From: Pseudothauera nasutitermitis
GTDB taxonomy: Bacteria > Pseudomonadota > Gammaproteobacteria > Burkholderiales > Rhodocyclaceae
DNA length: 64,000 nt
Assembly (NCBI RefSeq): GCF_004801295.1
Contig: NZ_SSOC01000005.1
Span: forward strand, 310,001 to 374,000
Reading direction: 5' to 3'
Both the position numbers and the translations under genes were made by a program. How positions within the stretch are numbered: position 1 is the stretch's first letter; each line of letters opens with the position of its first letter. The notes below the pieces were generated by a model. It did no database searches. It saw only the letters and a list, made by a program, of their open reading frames with translations, and was not told the origin of the DNA. Shown piece after piece: positions 46,811 through 54,936 of this stretch.

Positions 46811-47974
46811 TCAACCGGCGTCGGGTGCCTCCCCCCGCCGGTTGGAGCCGGCCACCATGCGGTATTCGAACACCCGGCATTCCAGCGCGCCGTTGAACAG
46901 CGGCGTGCGCTTGCTGGCCTTCAGGCCGATCAGCTTGGGCAGCGCCGGGTCGGCCGACAGCAGATAGGCCCGCCAGCCGCTCCAGTTGCGCTTGAGCGCG
47001 TCCCCCAGCCTGGGATACAGCGCGGCCAGTTCCTCCTGCTCGCCGATGCGCACGCCGTACGGCGGATTGGCCACCAGCACGCCTTCCGGCGCGGGCGCCT
47101 GGCGTTCCAGCACGTCGGCGCGGTCGAGGTACACCGCATCCACCAGGCCGGCGGCCTCCAGGTTCACCCGGCTGCGGCGCACCTGCTCGCCGACGATGTC
47201 GGAGCCGTACAGCGCCAGACGGCGCACCGGCTGGCGGCGTGCCTCCGCGTCGCGGCGCAGCGTTGCCCAGACCGCGCGGTCGAACTGGCGCAGGCGCTCG
47301 AAGGCGAACCCGCGCCCCAGGCCCGGCGCGATGTCCAGGGCGATCTGCGCGGCTTCCAGCAGGAAGGTGCCGCTGCCGCACATCGGATCGACCAGCGCCT
47401 CGTCCGGCCGCCAGCCGCTCAGGCGCAGGATGCCGGCGGCCAGGTTCTCCTTCAGCGGCGCCTCCACGGCGGCGCGCTTGAAGCCGCGCCGGTACAGCGG
47501 CTCGCCCGAGGTATCGAGGTACAGCGTGGCGGTGTCGCGGGTCAGGAAGGCATGGATGCGCACCGCCGGATCGGCGGTATCCACGCTGGGCCGCCGCCCG
47601 GCCACGGTGCGGAAGTGGTCGCACACCGCGTCCTTGATGCGCAAGGTGACGAATTCCAGGCTCTTCAGCGGCGACTGCTTGGCGGTCACATAGACCCGCA
47701 GTGTGTCGTCCGGCGTGAACCAGCGCGCCCAGGTCGGCCCATAGGCGAGCCGGTACAGATCCTCTTCGCCACGGTAACGCCCGCCGGCCACGCGCCACAG
47801 CACGCGAGTGGCCAGCCGGCTTTCCAGATTGACCCGGTAGCAGGTCGGCCAGTCGCCGGCAAAGGCCACGCCGCCGGGCACGGCCGCAACGTCGGTGGCG
47901 CCCAGCGTGCTCAGCTCATCGGCCAGCAACGCTTCCAGGCCACGCGGACAAGGGGAGAAAAACTGCTCGGACAT
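46811..47974 (-). CDS. THUMP-domain RNA methyltransferase (RlmL N-terminal type)
   Basis: A 387-residue SAM-dependent methyltransferase. A THUMP RNA-binding domain (about residues 45-160) precedes a Rossmann methyltransferase with DPMCGSGTFLLEAA (about residue 195) and the N2-guanine motif NPPYGVR (about residue 310). This matches the N-terminal half of RlmKL, which methylates G2445 of 23S rRNA; the RlmK half is absent, so it is a stand-alone enzyme. The rRNA target is inferred from the family. The start is ATG 47972-47974 (MSEQFFSPCPRGLE). Confidence 0.9.
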   Translation of the reverse strand: MSEQFFSPCPRGLEALLADELSTLGATDVAAVPGGVAFAGDWPTCYRVNLESRLATRVLWRVAGGRYRGEEDLYRLAYGPTWARWFTPDDTLRVYVTAKQSPLKSLEFVTLRIKDAVCDHFRTVAGRRPSVDTADPAVRIHAFLTRDTATLYLDTSGEPLYRRGFKRAAVEAPLKENLAAGILRLSGWRPDEALVDPMCGSGTFLLEAAQIALDIAPGLGRGFAFERLRQFDRAVWATLRRDAEARRQPVRRLALYGSDIVGEQVRRSRVNLEAAGLVDAVYLDRADVLERQAPAPEGVLVANPPYGVRIGEQEELAALYPRLGDALKRNWSGWRAYLLSADPALPKLIGLKASKRTPLFNGALECRVFEYRMVAGSNRRGEAPDAG

Positions 47975-48068
47975 GGGATTTCCAGTAGGCGCGCCCGCGC
48001 GCAGGCGGAGCGGAACAAGGCGGAAGGAGCCGCTGCGGCCCGCCATTGTAGCGGGCCGGCGGCGCGGG

Positions 48069-48479
48069 TCAGAACGGCTTCAGCACGGCCAGGAAGACCA
48101 CCACGAAGAGCACCAGCACCGGCACTTCGTTGAACACGCGGAACCACACATGGCTCTTCGTGTTGCGCCCGGCGGCGAAATCGCGCAGCAACCTGCCACA
48201 GTACAGGTGATAGCCCACCAGCCCGAGCACCAGCGTGGTCTTGACGTGCAGCCAGCCGCCCTGGAAACCGTAGCCCAGCCACAGCCACAGGCCCAGGCCG
48301 ACCGCCAGGATGCCCAACGGGGTCATGAAGCGGTACAGCTTGTGCTCCATCAGCGTCAGGCGCTCGATGGTGGCCGCGTCCGTGACCATCGCGTGGTTCA
48401 CGAACAGGCGCGGCAGATAGAACAGCCCGGCGAACCAGGCGACCACGAAGATGATGTGCAGGGACTTGACGACCAGCAT
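48069..48479 (-). CDS. hemJ: Protoporphyrinogen oxidase HemJ
   Basis: A 136-residue membrane protein of the HemJ (UPF0093) family, which oxidises protoporphyrinogen IX to protoporphyrin IX in bacteria without HemG or HemY. The signature KSLHIIFVVAWFAGLFYLPR at the N-terminus, with the conserved His, and about four helices are seen. The ATG at 48477-48479 starts just before this helix; an upstream in-frame ATG would add a non-conserved polar stretch. With hemL it indicates the later and earlier ends of heme synthesis in this window. Confidence 0.88.
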   Translation of the reverse strand: MLVVKSLHIIFVVAWFAGLFYLPRLFVNHAMVTDAATIERLTLMEHKLYRFMTPLGILAVGLGLWLWLGYGFQGGWLHVKTTLVLGLVGYHLYCGRLLRDFAAGRNTKSHVWFRVFNEVPVLVLFVVVFLAVLKPF

Positions 48480-48504
48480 GGGGATGGACTCTCCAGGAAA
48501 CGAT

Positions 48505-49395
48505 TCAGGCTGCGGGAAGGCCGGCATCCGCGAGCGCGGCGCGCAGACCGTCGCGCACGCTGGGATGGCGCAGGTGCGTACGCAGTTCCCGCCGGAGGCG
48601 CTGGTTGCTCAACACGCGCGACTCCGACATGAACGACAGGGTGGCCGGTGACAGGCGTTCGGCGATCTGCGCGCGCGGCAGGCGTGGCGGGCGCACCAGC
48701 CCAAAGGTATCGGCGACCAGATCGAAATAGTCGCCCATCTTCATGTGCGTATCGTCCACCGCGTTGTAGGCCCGCCCGCCGCGCGCGCGGAACAGCGCCA
48801 CGCAGGCCAGCCAGGCCAGATCCTCGGCATGGATGTGGTTGGTGTGCACGTCCTCTCCGGCAAGCAGCACCGGATCGCCGCGCCGCAGGCGCTCCAGCGG
48901 CAGACGGTCGGCCGCGTAGATGCCCGGCGCGCGCAGCACGCCCAGGCGCACGCCGTGACGCCGGCCGAAGGCACGCAAACGGTTCTCCGCGTCCACGCGG
49001 CGGCGCGCGCGCGGGGTGCGCGCCTGGCGGGGGTGGGTCTCGTCGATCCGCTGTCCTGCGCAATCGCCATATACCCCGGTCGTACTGATGTACACGATGC
49101 GCTGTGGTATGCTGCGGCGGCGCGCCAGCGCGGCCAGCAGGTGCGCGGTACGCGGATCGGCGAGGCCTTCGCCGGGCGGCGGAGCGAAATGCAGCAGCAT
49201 ATCCGCCATTCCCGCCAGACGCGCCAGGCTGCGTGGCTGGTCGAGGTCGCCGAACAGGGGCCGCGCGCCGAGCGCGCGCAACGTGGCGGCGGTGGAGGGA
49301 TCACGCACCAGGGCGAACACGCGGAAGCGGCGGACCAGCCACGGGATCGCGCGGCGCGCGACGTCGCCGCAGCCGACGATCAGGACGTTCTTCAT
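48505..49395 (-). CDS. NAD-dependent epimerase/dehydratase-family (SDR) protein
   Basis: A 296-residue extended-SDR Rossmann protein. The nucleotide-binding loop reads VLIVGCGDVARRAI (the third glycine of the usual motif is Ala), followed by VYISTTGVYGD, with the Tyr of the catalytic YxxxK pattern not in its usual setting (the position after reads TPRARRRVDAENRLR). It resembles YeeZ-like proteins of unknown substrate. Loss of the YxxxK lysine suggests a binding rather than redox role. It ends 25 bases before hemJ and diverges from the ferredoxin-reductase gene with only 24 bases between them. Confidence 0.78.
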   Translation of the reverse strand: MKNVLIVGCGDVARRAIPWLVRRFRVFALVRDPSTAATLRALGARPLFGDLDQPRSLARLAGMADMLLHFAPPPGEGLADPRTAHLLAALARRRSIPQRIVYISTTGVYGDCAGQRIDETHPRQARTPRARRRVDAENRLRAFGRRHGVRLGVLRAPGIYAADRLPLERLRRGDPVLLAGEDVHTNHIHAEDLAWLACVALFRARGGRAYNAVDDTHMKMGDYFDLVADTFGLVRPPRLPRAQIAERLSPATLSFMSESRVLSNQRLRRELRTHLRHPSVRDGLRAALADAGLPAA

Positions 49396-49419
49396 AGAGT
49401 CAGGATTATCTCACGCAAC

Positions 49420-50436
49420 ATGGCTTTCCAGATTTCCCTGCAACCCGGCGGCCAACACTTCTCCGCCGAACCCGAACAGACGCTTCTCGACGCCGCGCTG
49501 GCCGCCGGCCTGCTGCTCCCGCACGGTTGCCGCAACGGCGCCTGCGGCGCCTGCAAGGGCAAGGTGCTGAGCGGCGAGATCGATCCCGGCGCGCCCGCTT
49601 CCGCAGTGCTGAGCGATGCCGAGCGCGCCGCCGGCGTCACCTTGCTGTGCCGCGCCATGGCACGCTCCGATCTGCAACTGGAGGTGCGCGGCGTGACGCG
49701 GGTAGGCGACTTCCCGGTGAAGAAGCTGCCCTGTCGGGTGCAGCGCCTGGAACGCGCTGCCGACGATGTGATGATCCTCGACCTGCGCCTGCCGGCCAGC
49801 GAGGCGTTCCAGTTCCGCGCCGGGCAGTACATCGATTTCCTGCTCGCCGACGGCGCACGGCGCAGCTTCTCGATCGCCAACGCCCCGCACGATGCCGGAC
49901 ACCTCGAACTGCACGTCCGCAAGGTACCGGGCGGACGCTTCACCACCCAGGTGTTCGAGAGCATGAAGGAGCGCGACATCCTGCGCTTCGAGGGCCCGCT
50001 GGGCAGTTTCTTCCTGCGCGAGGACAGCCGGGCGCCGATCGTGCTGCTGGCCGGCGGCACCGGCTTCGCGCCGCTCAAGTCCATCGTCGAACACGCCGCG
50101 CACCTCGGCATCGCCCGGCCGATGACGCTCTATTGGGGATCGCGTGACCGCGCCGGGCTGTACATGGACGCCCTGGCGCGCGAATGGGAACGCACGCTTC
50201 CCGGCTTCCACTATGTTCCTGTACTCTCCGGGACGGACGCCGATGCCGGATGGGAGGGCCGTCGCGGGCTGGCACACCATGCCGTCATGGAAGATCTGCC
50301 GGACCTTTCCGCCCACGAGGTGTATGCCTGCGGCGCACCGGGCATGATCGACGCGGCGCGCAAGGATTTCATCGAACGCTGCGGCCTGCCCGAGGACGCC
50401 TTCCTGGCCGATTCCTTCACTTTCTCGACCACCTGA
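49420..50436 (+). CDS. Ferredoxin-FAD/NAD(P)H oxidoreductase
   Basis: A 338-residue electron-transfer flavoprotein. The N-terminus is a plant-type [2Fe-2S] ferredoxin domain (CRNGACGACKGKVLSG and a fourth Cys in LLCRAM), then an FAD domain (RSFSIAN) and an NAD domain (LLAGGTGFAPLKS; CGAPGMIDAARKDF). The order is that of CDP-6-deoxy-delta-3,4-glucoseen reductase-like and toluene/phenol oxygenase reductases. In betaproteobacteria a copy like this is often a stand-alone gene with no sugar pathway nearby, so the partner is unknown. The HDOD gene follows 5 bases later. Confidence 0.88.
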   Translation: MAFQISLQPGGQHFSAEPEQTLLDAALAAGLLLPHGCRNGACGACKGKVLSGEIDPGAPASAVLSDAERAAGVTLLCRAMARSDLQLEVRGVTRVGDFPVKKLPCRVQRLERAADDVMILDLRLPASEAFQFRAGQYIDFLLADGARRSFSIANAPHDAGHLELHVRKVPGGRFTTQVFESMKERDILRFEGPLGSFFLREDSRAPIVLLAGGTGFAPLKSIVEHAAHLGIARPMTLYWGSRDRAGLYMDALAREWERTLPGFHYVPVLSGTDADAGWEGRRGLAHHAVMEDLPDLSAHEVYACGAPGMIDAARKDFIERCGLPEDAFLADSFTFSTT

Positions 50437-50441
50437 ACGCC

Positions 50442-51578
50442 ATGAGCCAGACCACCATCCTCACCCGCGAGCCCGTGGTCAACAAGAGCCGCTCGATCAC
50501 CGCCAACCGGCTCATCGCCCATGGCCCGAACGTCGGCGCGGTGGTCGACACCCTCAACGCCCTGGCCGATATCTGGCCCACGCGCCACACGGTGTTCGTC
50601 TGCCTCGGCCGCCTGGTGCCGACTCCCGAGCTGATGGGCTGGAACGCGCCGCCCAACGCCATGGTGGAAATCCCCGCGCAGACCCTGGCCCACCCCCAGA
50701 CCCTGGCCCTGCTGCCGCAACTGCGCGAGGCCGGCATCAGCACCTGCCTGAGCTGGTACACCCCGGAAACCCAGCCGCCGGCCGACGCCGACTGGCGCTT
50801 CACGCTGCTCGACGCACGGCGCAACGCCAAACCCGGCGGCGCCCCCGGACTCAGCCTGGCCTGGGGGCTGGCCGACGTGCCGGCCTTCCGCGAGGCGGTG
50901 GGCGCGGGCTACGACGGTGCCTCCGGCTGGTTCTTCCTGCACGGCAATCCGCCCCCCAAGGCGCTTTCCCCGGCGCACGCGCAGATCGTCCGGCTGCTCA
51001 ACCTGGTGCGCAACAACGCCGACATCAAGGAAATCGAGACGGTACTCAAGCAGGACGTGGCGCTGTCCTACAAGCTGCTGCGCTACATCAACTCCGCCGG
51101 CTTCGGGCTGATGTGCGAAATCCAGTCCTTCCGCCACGCGGTCAGCATTCTCGGCTACGACAACCTCAACAAATGGCTGTCGCTGCTGCTGGTCACCGCC
51201 AGCCGCGACCCCGGCGCCCAGGCCATGATGCAGACCGCGATCGCGCGCGGACGCTTCATGGAGGAAGTCGGTGCCGGTTTCTTCGACAAGTCGCAGCTCG
51301 ACAACCTGTTCATCACCGGCGCCTTCTCGCTGCTCAACGTGCTGCTCGGCACCTCGATGCAGGCCCTGCTCGACGAGATGAACCTGCCTGCCGGCATCAC
51401 CGAGGCCCTGCTCTACGAACAGGGGGAATACGCCCCCTTCCTCAAGCTCGCCGCCCTGTGCGAGAACTTCGACGGCGGCGCGCTCGCGGCCGCGGCCGCC
51501 GAACTGCACGTCACGCCCGAACAACTCAACCGTGCGCACCTCAGCGCACTCACTTTCGCCGACAGCCTGCAGGCCTGA
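50442..51578 (+). CDS. HDOD-domain signalling protein
   Basis: A 378-residue protein. The C-terminal HDOD domain (about residues 175-375) is recognised by SPAHAQIVRLLNLVRNNADIKEIE (written in part) and LLRYINSAGFGL, QSFRHAVSILGYDNLNKWLSLLLV. The N-terminal 170 residues look like a degenerate EAL-type barrel of the YuxH kind (VFVCLGRLVPTPELMGW) without the catalytic EAL residues. Such proteins act in signal networks, often binding c-di-GMP or other partners, without enzyme activity of their own. A strong terminator follows. Confidence 0.8.
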   Translation: MSQTTILTREPVVNKSRSITANRLIAHGPNVGAVVDTLNALADIWPTRHTVFVCLGRLVPTPELMGWNAPPNAMVEIPAQTLAHPQTLALLPQLREAGISTCLSWYTPETQPPADADWRFTLLDARRNAKPGGAPGLSLAWGLADVPAFREAVGAGYDGASGWFFLHGNPPPKALSPAHAQIVRLLNLVRNNADIKEIETVLKQDVALSYKLLRYINSAGFGLMCEIQSFRHAVSILGYDNLNKWLSLLLVTASRDPGAQAMMQTAIARGRFMEEVGAGFFDKSQLDNLFITGAFSLLNVLLGTSMQALLDEMNLPAGITEALLYEQGEYAPFLKLAALCENFDGGALAAAAAELHVTPEQLNRAHLSALTFADSLQA

Positions 51579-51606
51579 AAGGCCGGCCCGCCACACTGCG
51601 CCCACG

Positions 51607-51642
51607 CAACAAAAAACCAGCCCGCGGGCTGGTTTTTTGTTG
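51607..51642. terminator. Strong bidirectional terminator
   Basis: A perfect 36-base palindrome: CCAGCCCG paired with CGGGCTGG, flanked by A6 on the left and T6 on the right. It ends the HDOD transcript and the convergent cytochrome c gene. Confidence 0.93.
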
Positions 51643-51658
51643 TCTTGCGGCGTGCCGC

Positions 51659-51967
51659 TTACTTCTGCGTCAGCACCCACTCGGCCAGCGCCTTGGCGTC
51701 GGCATCATTCACCTGCGGGTTGGGGGGCATCGGGATCTGGCCCCAATTGCCCACGCCACCCTTCTGGATCTTGGTGGCCAGCGTCGCAGCCGCATCGCCC
51801 TGACCGGCGTACTTGGCGGCAACGTCTTTGTAGGCAGGGCCGACAAGCTTCTTGTCCACCGCATGACAGGCCATGCAGTTCTTGGCCTTGGCCAGATCGG
51901 CGGAGGCGAAGGCAGGAGCGGCGGACAGCATACAGGCGCCAACCGCGGCGGCAACGAACAGCTTCAT
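51659..51967 (-). CDS. Small periplasmic cytochrome c (c-551/c5 type)
   Basis: A 102-residue monoheme cytochrome. A signal peptide ([17 protein letters not shown]) precedes the heme-binding CMACH and a distal Met in the IPMPPNPQV loop, as in cytochrome c-551. It carries electrons in the periplasm, for example to nitrite reductase or a terminal oxidase; the partner is not in the window. GAGGA stands 7 bases before the ATG. Upstream lies structured repeat element 2. Confidence 0.93.
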   Translation of the reverse strand: MKLFVAAAVGACMLSAAPAFASADLAKAKNCMACHAVDKKLVGPAYKDVAAKYAGQGDAAATLATKIQKGGVGNWGQIPMPPNPQVNDADAKALAEWVLTQK

Positions 51968-52050
51968 GGTGCGTTCCTCTGGGTGAGTGAAATAAAAAGG
52001 TGGGCGGATACTAAACCATGGTGGGCATCTTGCCTACCCGCCCGACCGCT

Positions 52051-52317
52051 AGGGCATATTCACGCTATCCGCGGCGGATCGCGTGGGTCTGTGTGGCTGT
52101 CTGGCAAGGCGCGCGAGGCCGTCAAGGGTGGTTCCCTTGACAACGAGCGCAACGCCGCCAGACGGCCACACAGACCCACCCGAAGGGCCGCCACCCAACC
52201 GGGCGCATCTCGGCGTTGCGGCTCCTTGCAAGGCTGCAGCATTGCCGCGTCGCCGCGCCTTGATCTGCGCCCGGTTGGGTGGCGGCGCGACCGCCGGGGA
52301 TAGCGTGAACATGCCCT
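52051..52317. repeat. Nested palindromic repeat, element 2 (267 bp)
   Basis: Outer arms 52051-52077 and 52291-52317 pair at 25 of 27 positions. Hairpin A pairs 52083-52105 with 52157-52179 (22/23) and holds a further small hairpin (52121-52128 with 52134-52141). Hairpin B pairs 52187-52207 with 52266-52286 (21/21). Loop motifs GGCAAGGCGC (52103), GCAACGCCGC (52149), GCGTTGC (52213) and GCGCCTTGA (52255) lie at the same offsets, within 2 bases, as in element 1, although the stem sequences differ. The flanks 51968-52050 and 52318-52373 show no other clear signal. It lies downstream of queF and upstream of the cytochrome gene. Confidence 0.87.
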
Positions 52318-52373
52318 GGTCCGGTCAAGGACATAACGCACGAATCCATGGGCCGGTTGACAGCCCGGGCGGC

Positions 52374-53231
52374 CTATTGGCGTATTTCCATCGTATTAGC
52401 CGGCGGGGTCTCTCCGGGGGTGGCGCGCCATGGGTTGATGTCCAGCCCGCCGCGCCGCGTGTAGCGCGCCCAGACCAGCAGGCCGCGGGGGTTGCAGCGC
52501 GCCATCAGGTCGCAGAACACACGCTCCACGCATTGCTCGTGGAATTCGTCGTGCCCGCGGAAGGAGACCACGTAGCGCAGCAGGCCGGCGCGATCGATGG
52601 GCGCTCCCCGGTAGCGCACGACCAGCATGCCCCAGTCCGGCTGTCCGGTGACCAGGCAGTTCGACTTGAGCAGGTGGGAATACAGGGTTTCACCGACCTC
52701 TCCGCCCTCCGGCAGGCAATGCAGCAGATCGGGACGCGGCTGGTAGGCATCGATCTCGACGTCCAGGTCATCGATGCACACGCCCTGCGGCACGCCGAAC
52801 ACGCGCGTGGGCGCATTCCCCAGCGGTTCTACGGCCACCCCGACCGGCGCGCCGGCGGCCGCGGACAGATCCTTCTCGATCAATGCGCGCACCGCGTCGG
52901 CGTCCGGATAGCGGCTCTGGTTGAACGCGTTCAGGTAGAGCTTGAGCGACTTGGATTCGATCAGCCGGGGCGAATCGGCCGGCACGGTGAAGCGTGCCAG
53001 GGCCACCACCGGCTTGCCGCGCAGGTTGAGCCAGGACAGCTCGTAGGCATTCCACAGATCCGCGCCGACGAAGGGCGGCGCGGCCGGATCGACGCCGAGC
53101 TCCGCGCGCTTGAGGCGGCGTTCGATGGGAAACAGCAGCTCCGGCGCATAGGTATCGCGGTAGGCGACCGGACGGCCGAGCGGGGAATCCTCCGCGCCAT
53201 GGACGGAAGGAGAGGTGGCGTGCGCGTTCAT
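52374..53231 (-). CDS. queF: NADPH-dependent 7-cyano-7-deazaguanine reductase
   Basis: QueF reduces preQ0 to preQ1 in queuosine synthesis for tRNA. The 285-residue length is that of the two-domain (YqcD) type. The QueF motif ESKSLKLYLNAFNQSR (about residue 93) and the catalytic Cys in LLKSNCLVTGQPDWG (about residue 190) are present, followed by the His/Glu region GHDEFHEQCVE. The ATG at 53229-53231 overlaps the stop of the upstream ATPase gene. Confidence 0.94.
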   Translation of the reverse strand: MNAHATSPSVHGAEDSPLGRPVAYRDTYAPELLFPIERRLKRAELGVDPAAPPFVGADLWNAYELSWLNLRGKPVVALARFTVPADSPRLIESKSLKLYLNAFNQSRYPDADAVRALIEKDLSAAAGAPVGVAVEPLGNAPTRVFGVPQGVCIDDLDVEIDAYQPRPDLLHCLPEGGEVGETLYSHLLKSNCLVTGQPDWGMLVVRYRGAPIDRAGLLRYVVSFRGHDEFHEQCVERVFCDLMARCNPRGLLVWARYTRRGGLDINPWRATPGETPPANTMEIRQ

Positions 53232-53758
53232 GGCGCGCGATTGTATGCGATGGCGCGCCCACGCGCGTGTCCCGGCCGGCCGGCGCTGCCCGGCGGGCCA
53301 TTCACCCAGGCACGCACCCGGTTGCCCGGCGGCAGGAAACGCAGGCGGTCGAAATACAGCGCCGCGGCCAGCGCGATGCCGCGCCCGTTGGGCGCCGTGC
53401 CGCGCGTGGCGGCCAGATCCAGCCAGGGGCGCCAGTCGAAGCCCGCGCCGGCGTCGGCGATCTCGAAGCACCAGCCGCGCCCGCTGCGCCAGGCGCGCAG
53501 GCGCGCGTACCGGCGCCCGCGCGCCGATTCGGCCAGGCGGCGCTCCACCTCGGACGCCCAGGTGCCATTGGCCAGCAGACGGGCCTTGCACGCATGATCG
53601 ATGCCCAGATTGCCATGTTCGACGGCGTTGACCAGCAGTTCCGTCAGGCCGGTCTCCACCGCGACCGATCCGCCGCATAGCGCCGCGCCGCGACGGGCCG
53701 CCTCGCGCGCCTCGGGCAGCGTACGTACGCTCAGGGACAGGGTCAGGGAAACAGGCAT
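53228..53758 (-). CDS. RsbW-like ATP-binding (HATPase_c_2) protein
   Basis: A 176-residue GHKL ATP-binding domain of anti-sigma-factor kinase type. The N-box ELLVNAVEHGNLGI (about residue 43), the G1-like IADAGAGFDW and G2-like NGRGIALAAA are clear. A histidine phospho-acceptor is absent. Such proteins phosphorylate anti-sigma antagonists or sit in partner-switching systems; no STAS or PP2C gene is nearby, so the partner is unknown. It is translationally coupled to queF, which is an odd pairing. A 24-bp palindrome lies about 100 bases upstream. Confidence 0.78.
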   Translation of the reverse strand: MPVSLTLSLSVRTLPEAREAARRGAALCGGSVAVETGLTELLVNAVEHGNLGIDHACKARLLANGTWASEVERRLAESARGRRYARLRAWRSGRGWCFEIADAGAGFDWRPWLDLAATRGTAPNGRGIALAAALYFDRLRFLPPGNRVRAWVNGPPGSAGRPGHARGRAIAYNRAP

Positions 53759-53859
53759 GCGGCACACGCTACCACGCCGGCGGCCCGTGTGGAATGCGCC
53801 CGGCTCCCCGCCGGGCGCGCGCCGATCACGCGGCCAATCCATCCTTGGGGCCACCCGCC

Positions 53860-53883
53860 GGTTGTCAGGAAATCCTGACAACC
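53860..53883. promoter_or_regulatory. 24-bp perfect palindrome, probable operator
   Basis: The arms GGTTGTCAGGA (53860-53870) and its exact complement (53873-53883) flank a 2-base centre AA, and short CCCGCC/GGCGGG arms lie outside. It lies between the divergent ATPase (start 53758) and membrane-protein (start 54015) genes. A second small repeat, ATGATGC-ACA-GCATCAT, is at 53915-53931. The binding protein is not known. Confidence 0.65.
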
Positions 53884-54014
53884 GCTTGGCGGGATCGGCC
53901 GATTCCACCGGCGCATGATGCACAGCATCATTTGCCTCACGACGCTGCCTCCGATGGGCAGTCCGCCGTCCCCACAAAACCTCATAACAACTATGGGATA
54001 TAGGGAGAATCGCC

Positions 54015-54548
54015 ATGAGCACCCAGAACATCCCTGCCACGCCGACACCCGACTGGTTTCGCGGTTCCGCCCCGATCTGGGCCAGTCTCGTGAATCTGGC
54101 CGAGGCCATGATCGCCAAGGAACATATGCGCCGCCGTCGCCTGTACACCGGCCTGCTGAGCACGGCGGGCGTCATCCTGCTGGTCGGCTTCGGCCTGTCG
54201 GGCGCGGTCATGGCGCAGGACACCACGCCGGTTGCCTTTCACCTGCCCACCGCCGTGCTGATGATGATCGTGTTCGTCGTCGTCGGCGGTTTCCAGACCC
54301 TGCGCTACCTGGAGCAGCACGCACTGGATGTGGAGGAAGAGCGCCTGTTCCTCCAGGAAGCCAGCCGCGCGCTGCGCGACGGGCTGATCGACCCTGCGCC
54401 GCATGCCAGTTCCGGCACGCCGGCGGAACGCCTGATCCGTCAGGAAGCCTGGAAGATCCGCAAGGCCGAGGAAAGCGCCCGCCGTCTGGCCCCCGCGCTG
54501 TGGGGCACCGGGTTGACCTCCTCCGGCGCCGGCAATCGCCTGCGCTGA
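54015..54548 (+). CDS. Hypothetical two-helix membrane protein
   Basis: A 177-residue protein with two predicted membrane helices (about residues 45-68, LLSTAGVILLVGFGLSGAVMA, and 78-92, LPTAVLMMIVFVVVGG) and cytoplasmic charged ends. The C-terminal half is helical and rich in Arg/Glu. AGGGAG stands 8 bases before the ATG. I do not recognise a family. The upstream 256-base gap contains the probable operator and looks less GC-rich than its surroundings, so this may be a regulated accessory gene. Confidence 0.7.
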   Translation: MSTQNIPATPTPDWFRGSAPIWASLVNLAEAMIAKEHMRRRRLYTGLLSTAGVILLVGFGLSGAVMAQDTTPVAFHLPTAVLMMIVFVVVGGFQTLRYLEQHALDVEEERLFLQEASRALRDGLIDPAPHASSGTPAERLIRQEAWKIRKAEESARRLAPALWGTGLTSSGAGNRLR

Positions 54549-54553
54549 GTCAG

Positions 54554-54934
54554 TCAGCCACCGCGGGCGCCGGCCAGCGCCCGCGCGGCCATTGCCGCGA
54601 CCACGCCCTCATCCTCGCCCACCGCGGCACCGAGCATGATGCGCATGTCGGGATGGCGCGCGCCCGCGGCGGCGATCAACGCCGGCAGATCGCGCTTGAG
54701 GTGCCCGCCCTGGGCGAGGAACATCGGCACCACGGACACCTCGCGCGCGCCGTCGGCGGCCAGCCGGTCGAGGAGTTCGTCGAGCCGGGGTTCCATGAAT
54801 TCTAGAAAGGCCAGTTCCACCCGCAGCCCGGGCGCTTCGGCCAGTATGCGCTCGCGGGTGCGCCGCATTGGCCCGGCCCATTCCGGATCGCGCGCGCCAT
54901 GGCCGAACAGAATCACCGCATCCGCGACACCCAT
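54554..54934 (-). CDS. CbiX/SirB-like single-domain chelatase homologue
   Basis: A 126-residue protein of the short CbiX/SirB type, which dimerises to form a full chelatase fold for inserting Co or Fe into sirohydrochlorin. The metal-binding His is in ILFGHGARDPEW (about residue 12), and the second half shows VELAFLEFMEP and VVPMFLAQGGHLKRDLP with the second His. No cobalamin or siroheme gene is adjacent, so the metal is not known. The ATG (54932-54934) is preceded by AAGGAGG at 54942-54948 on the minus strand, 7 bases away. Confidence 0.85.
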   Translation of the reverse strand: MGVADAVILFGHGARDPEWAGPMRRTRERILAEAPGLRVELAFLEFMEPRLDELLDRLAADGAREVSVVPMFLAQGGHLKRDLPALIAAAGARHPDMRIMLGAAVGEDEGVVAAMAARALAGARGG

Positions 54935-54936
54935 GC

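Noticed and set aside
51968-52373. An insertion sequence around element 2
   Set aside because: No transposase frame is present and I could not see a flanking target duplication; the region is treated as a structured repeat only.
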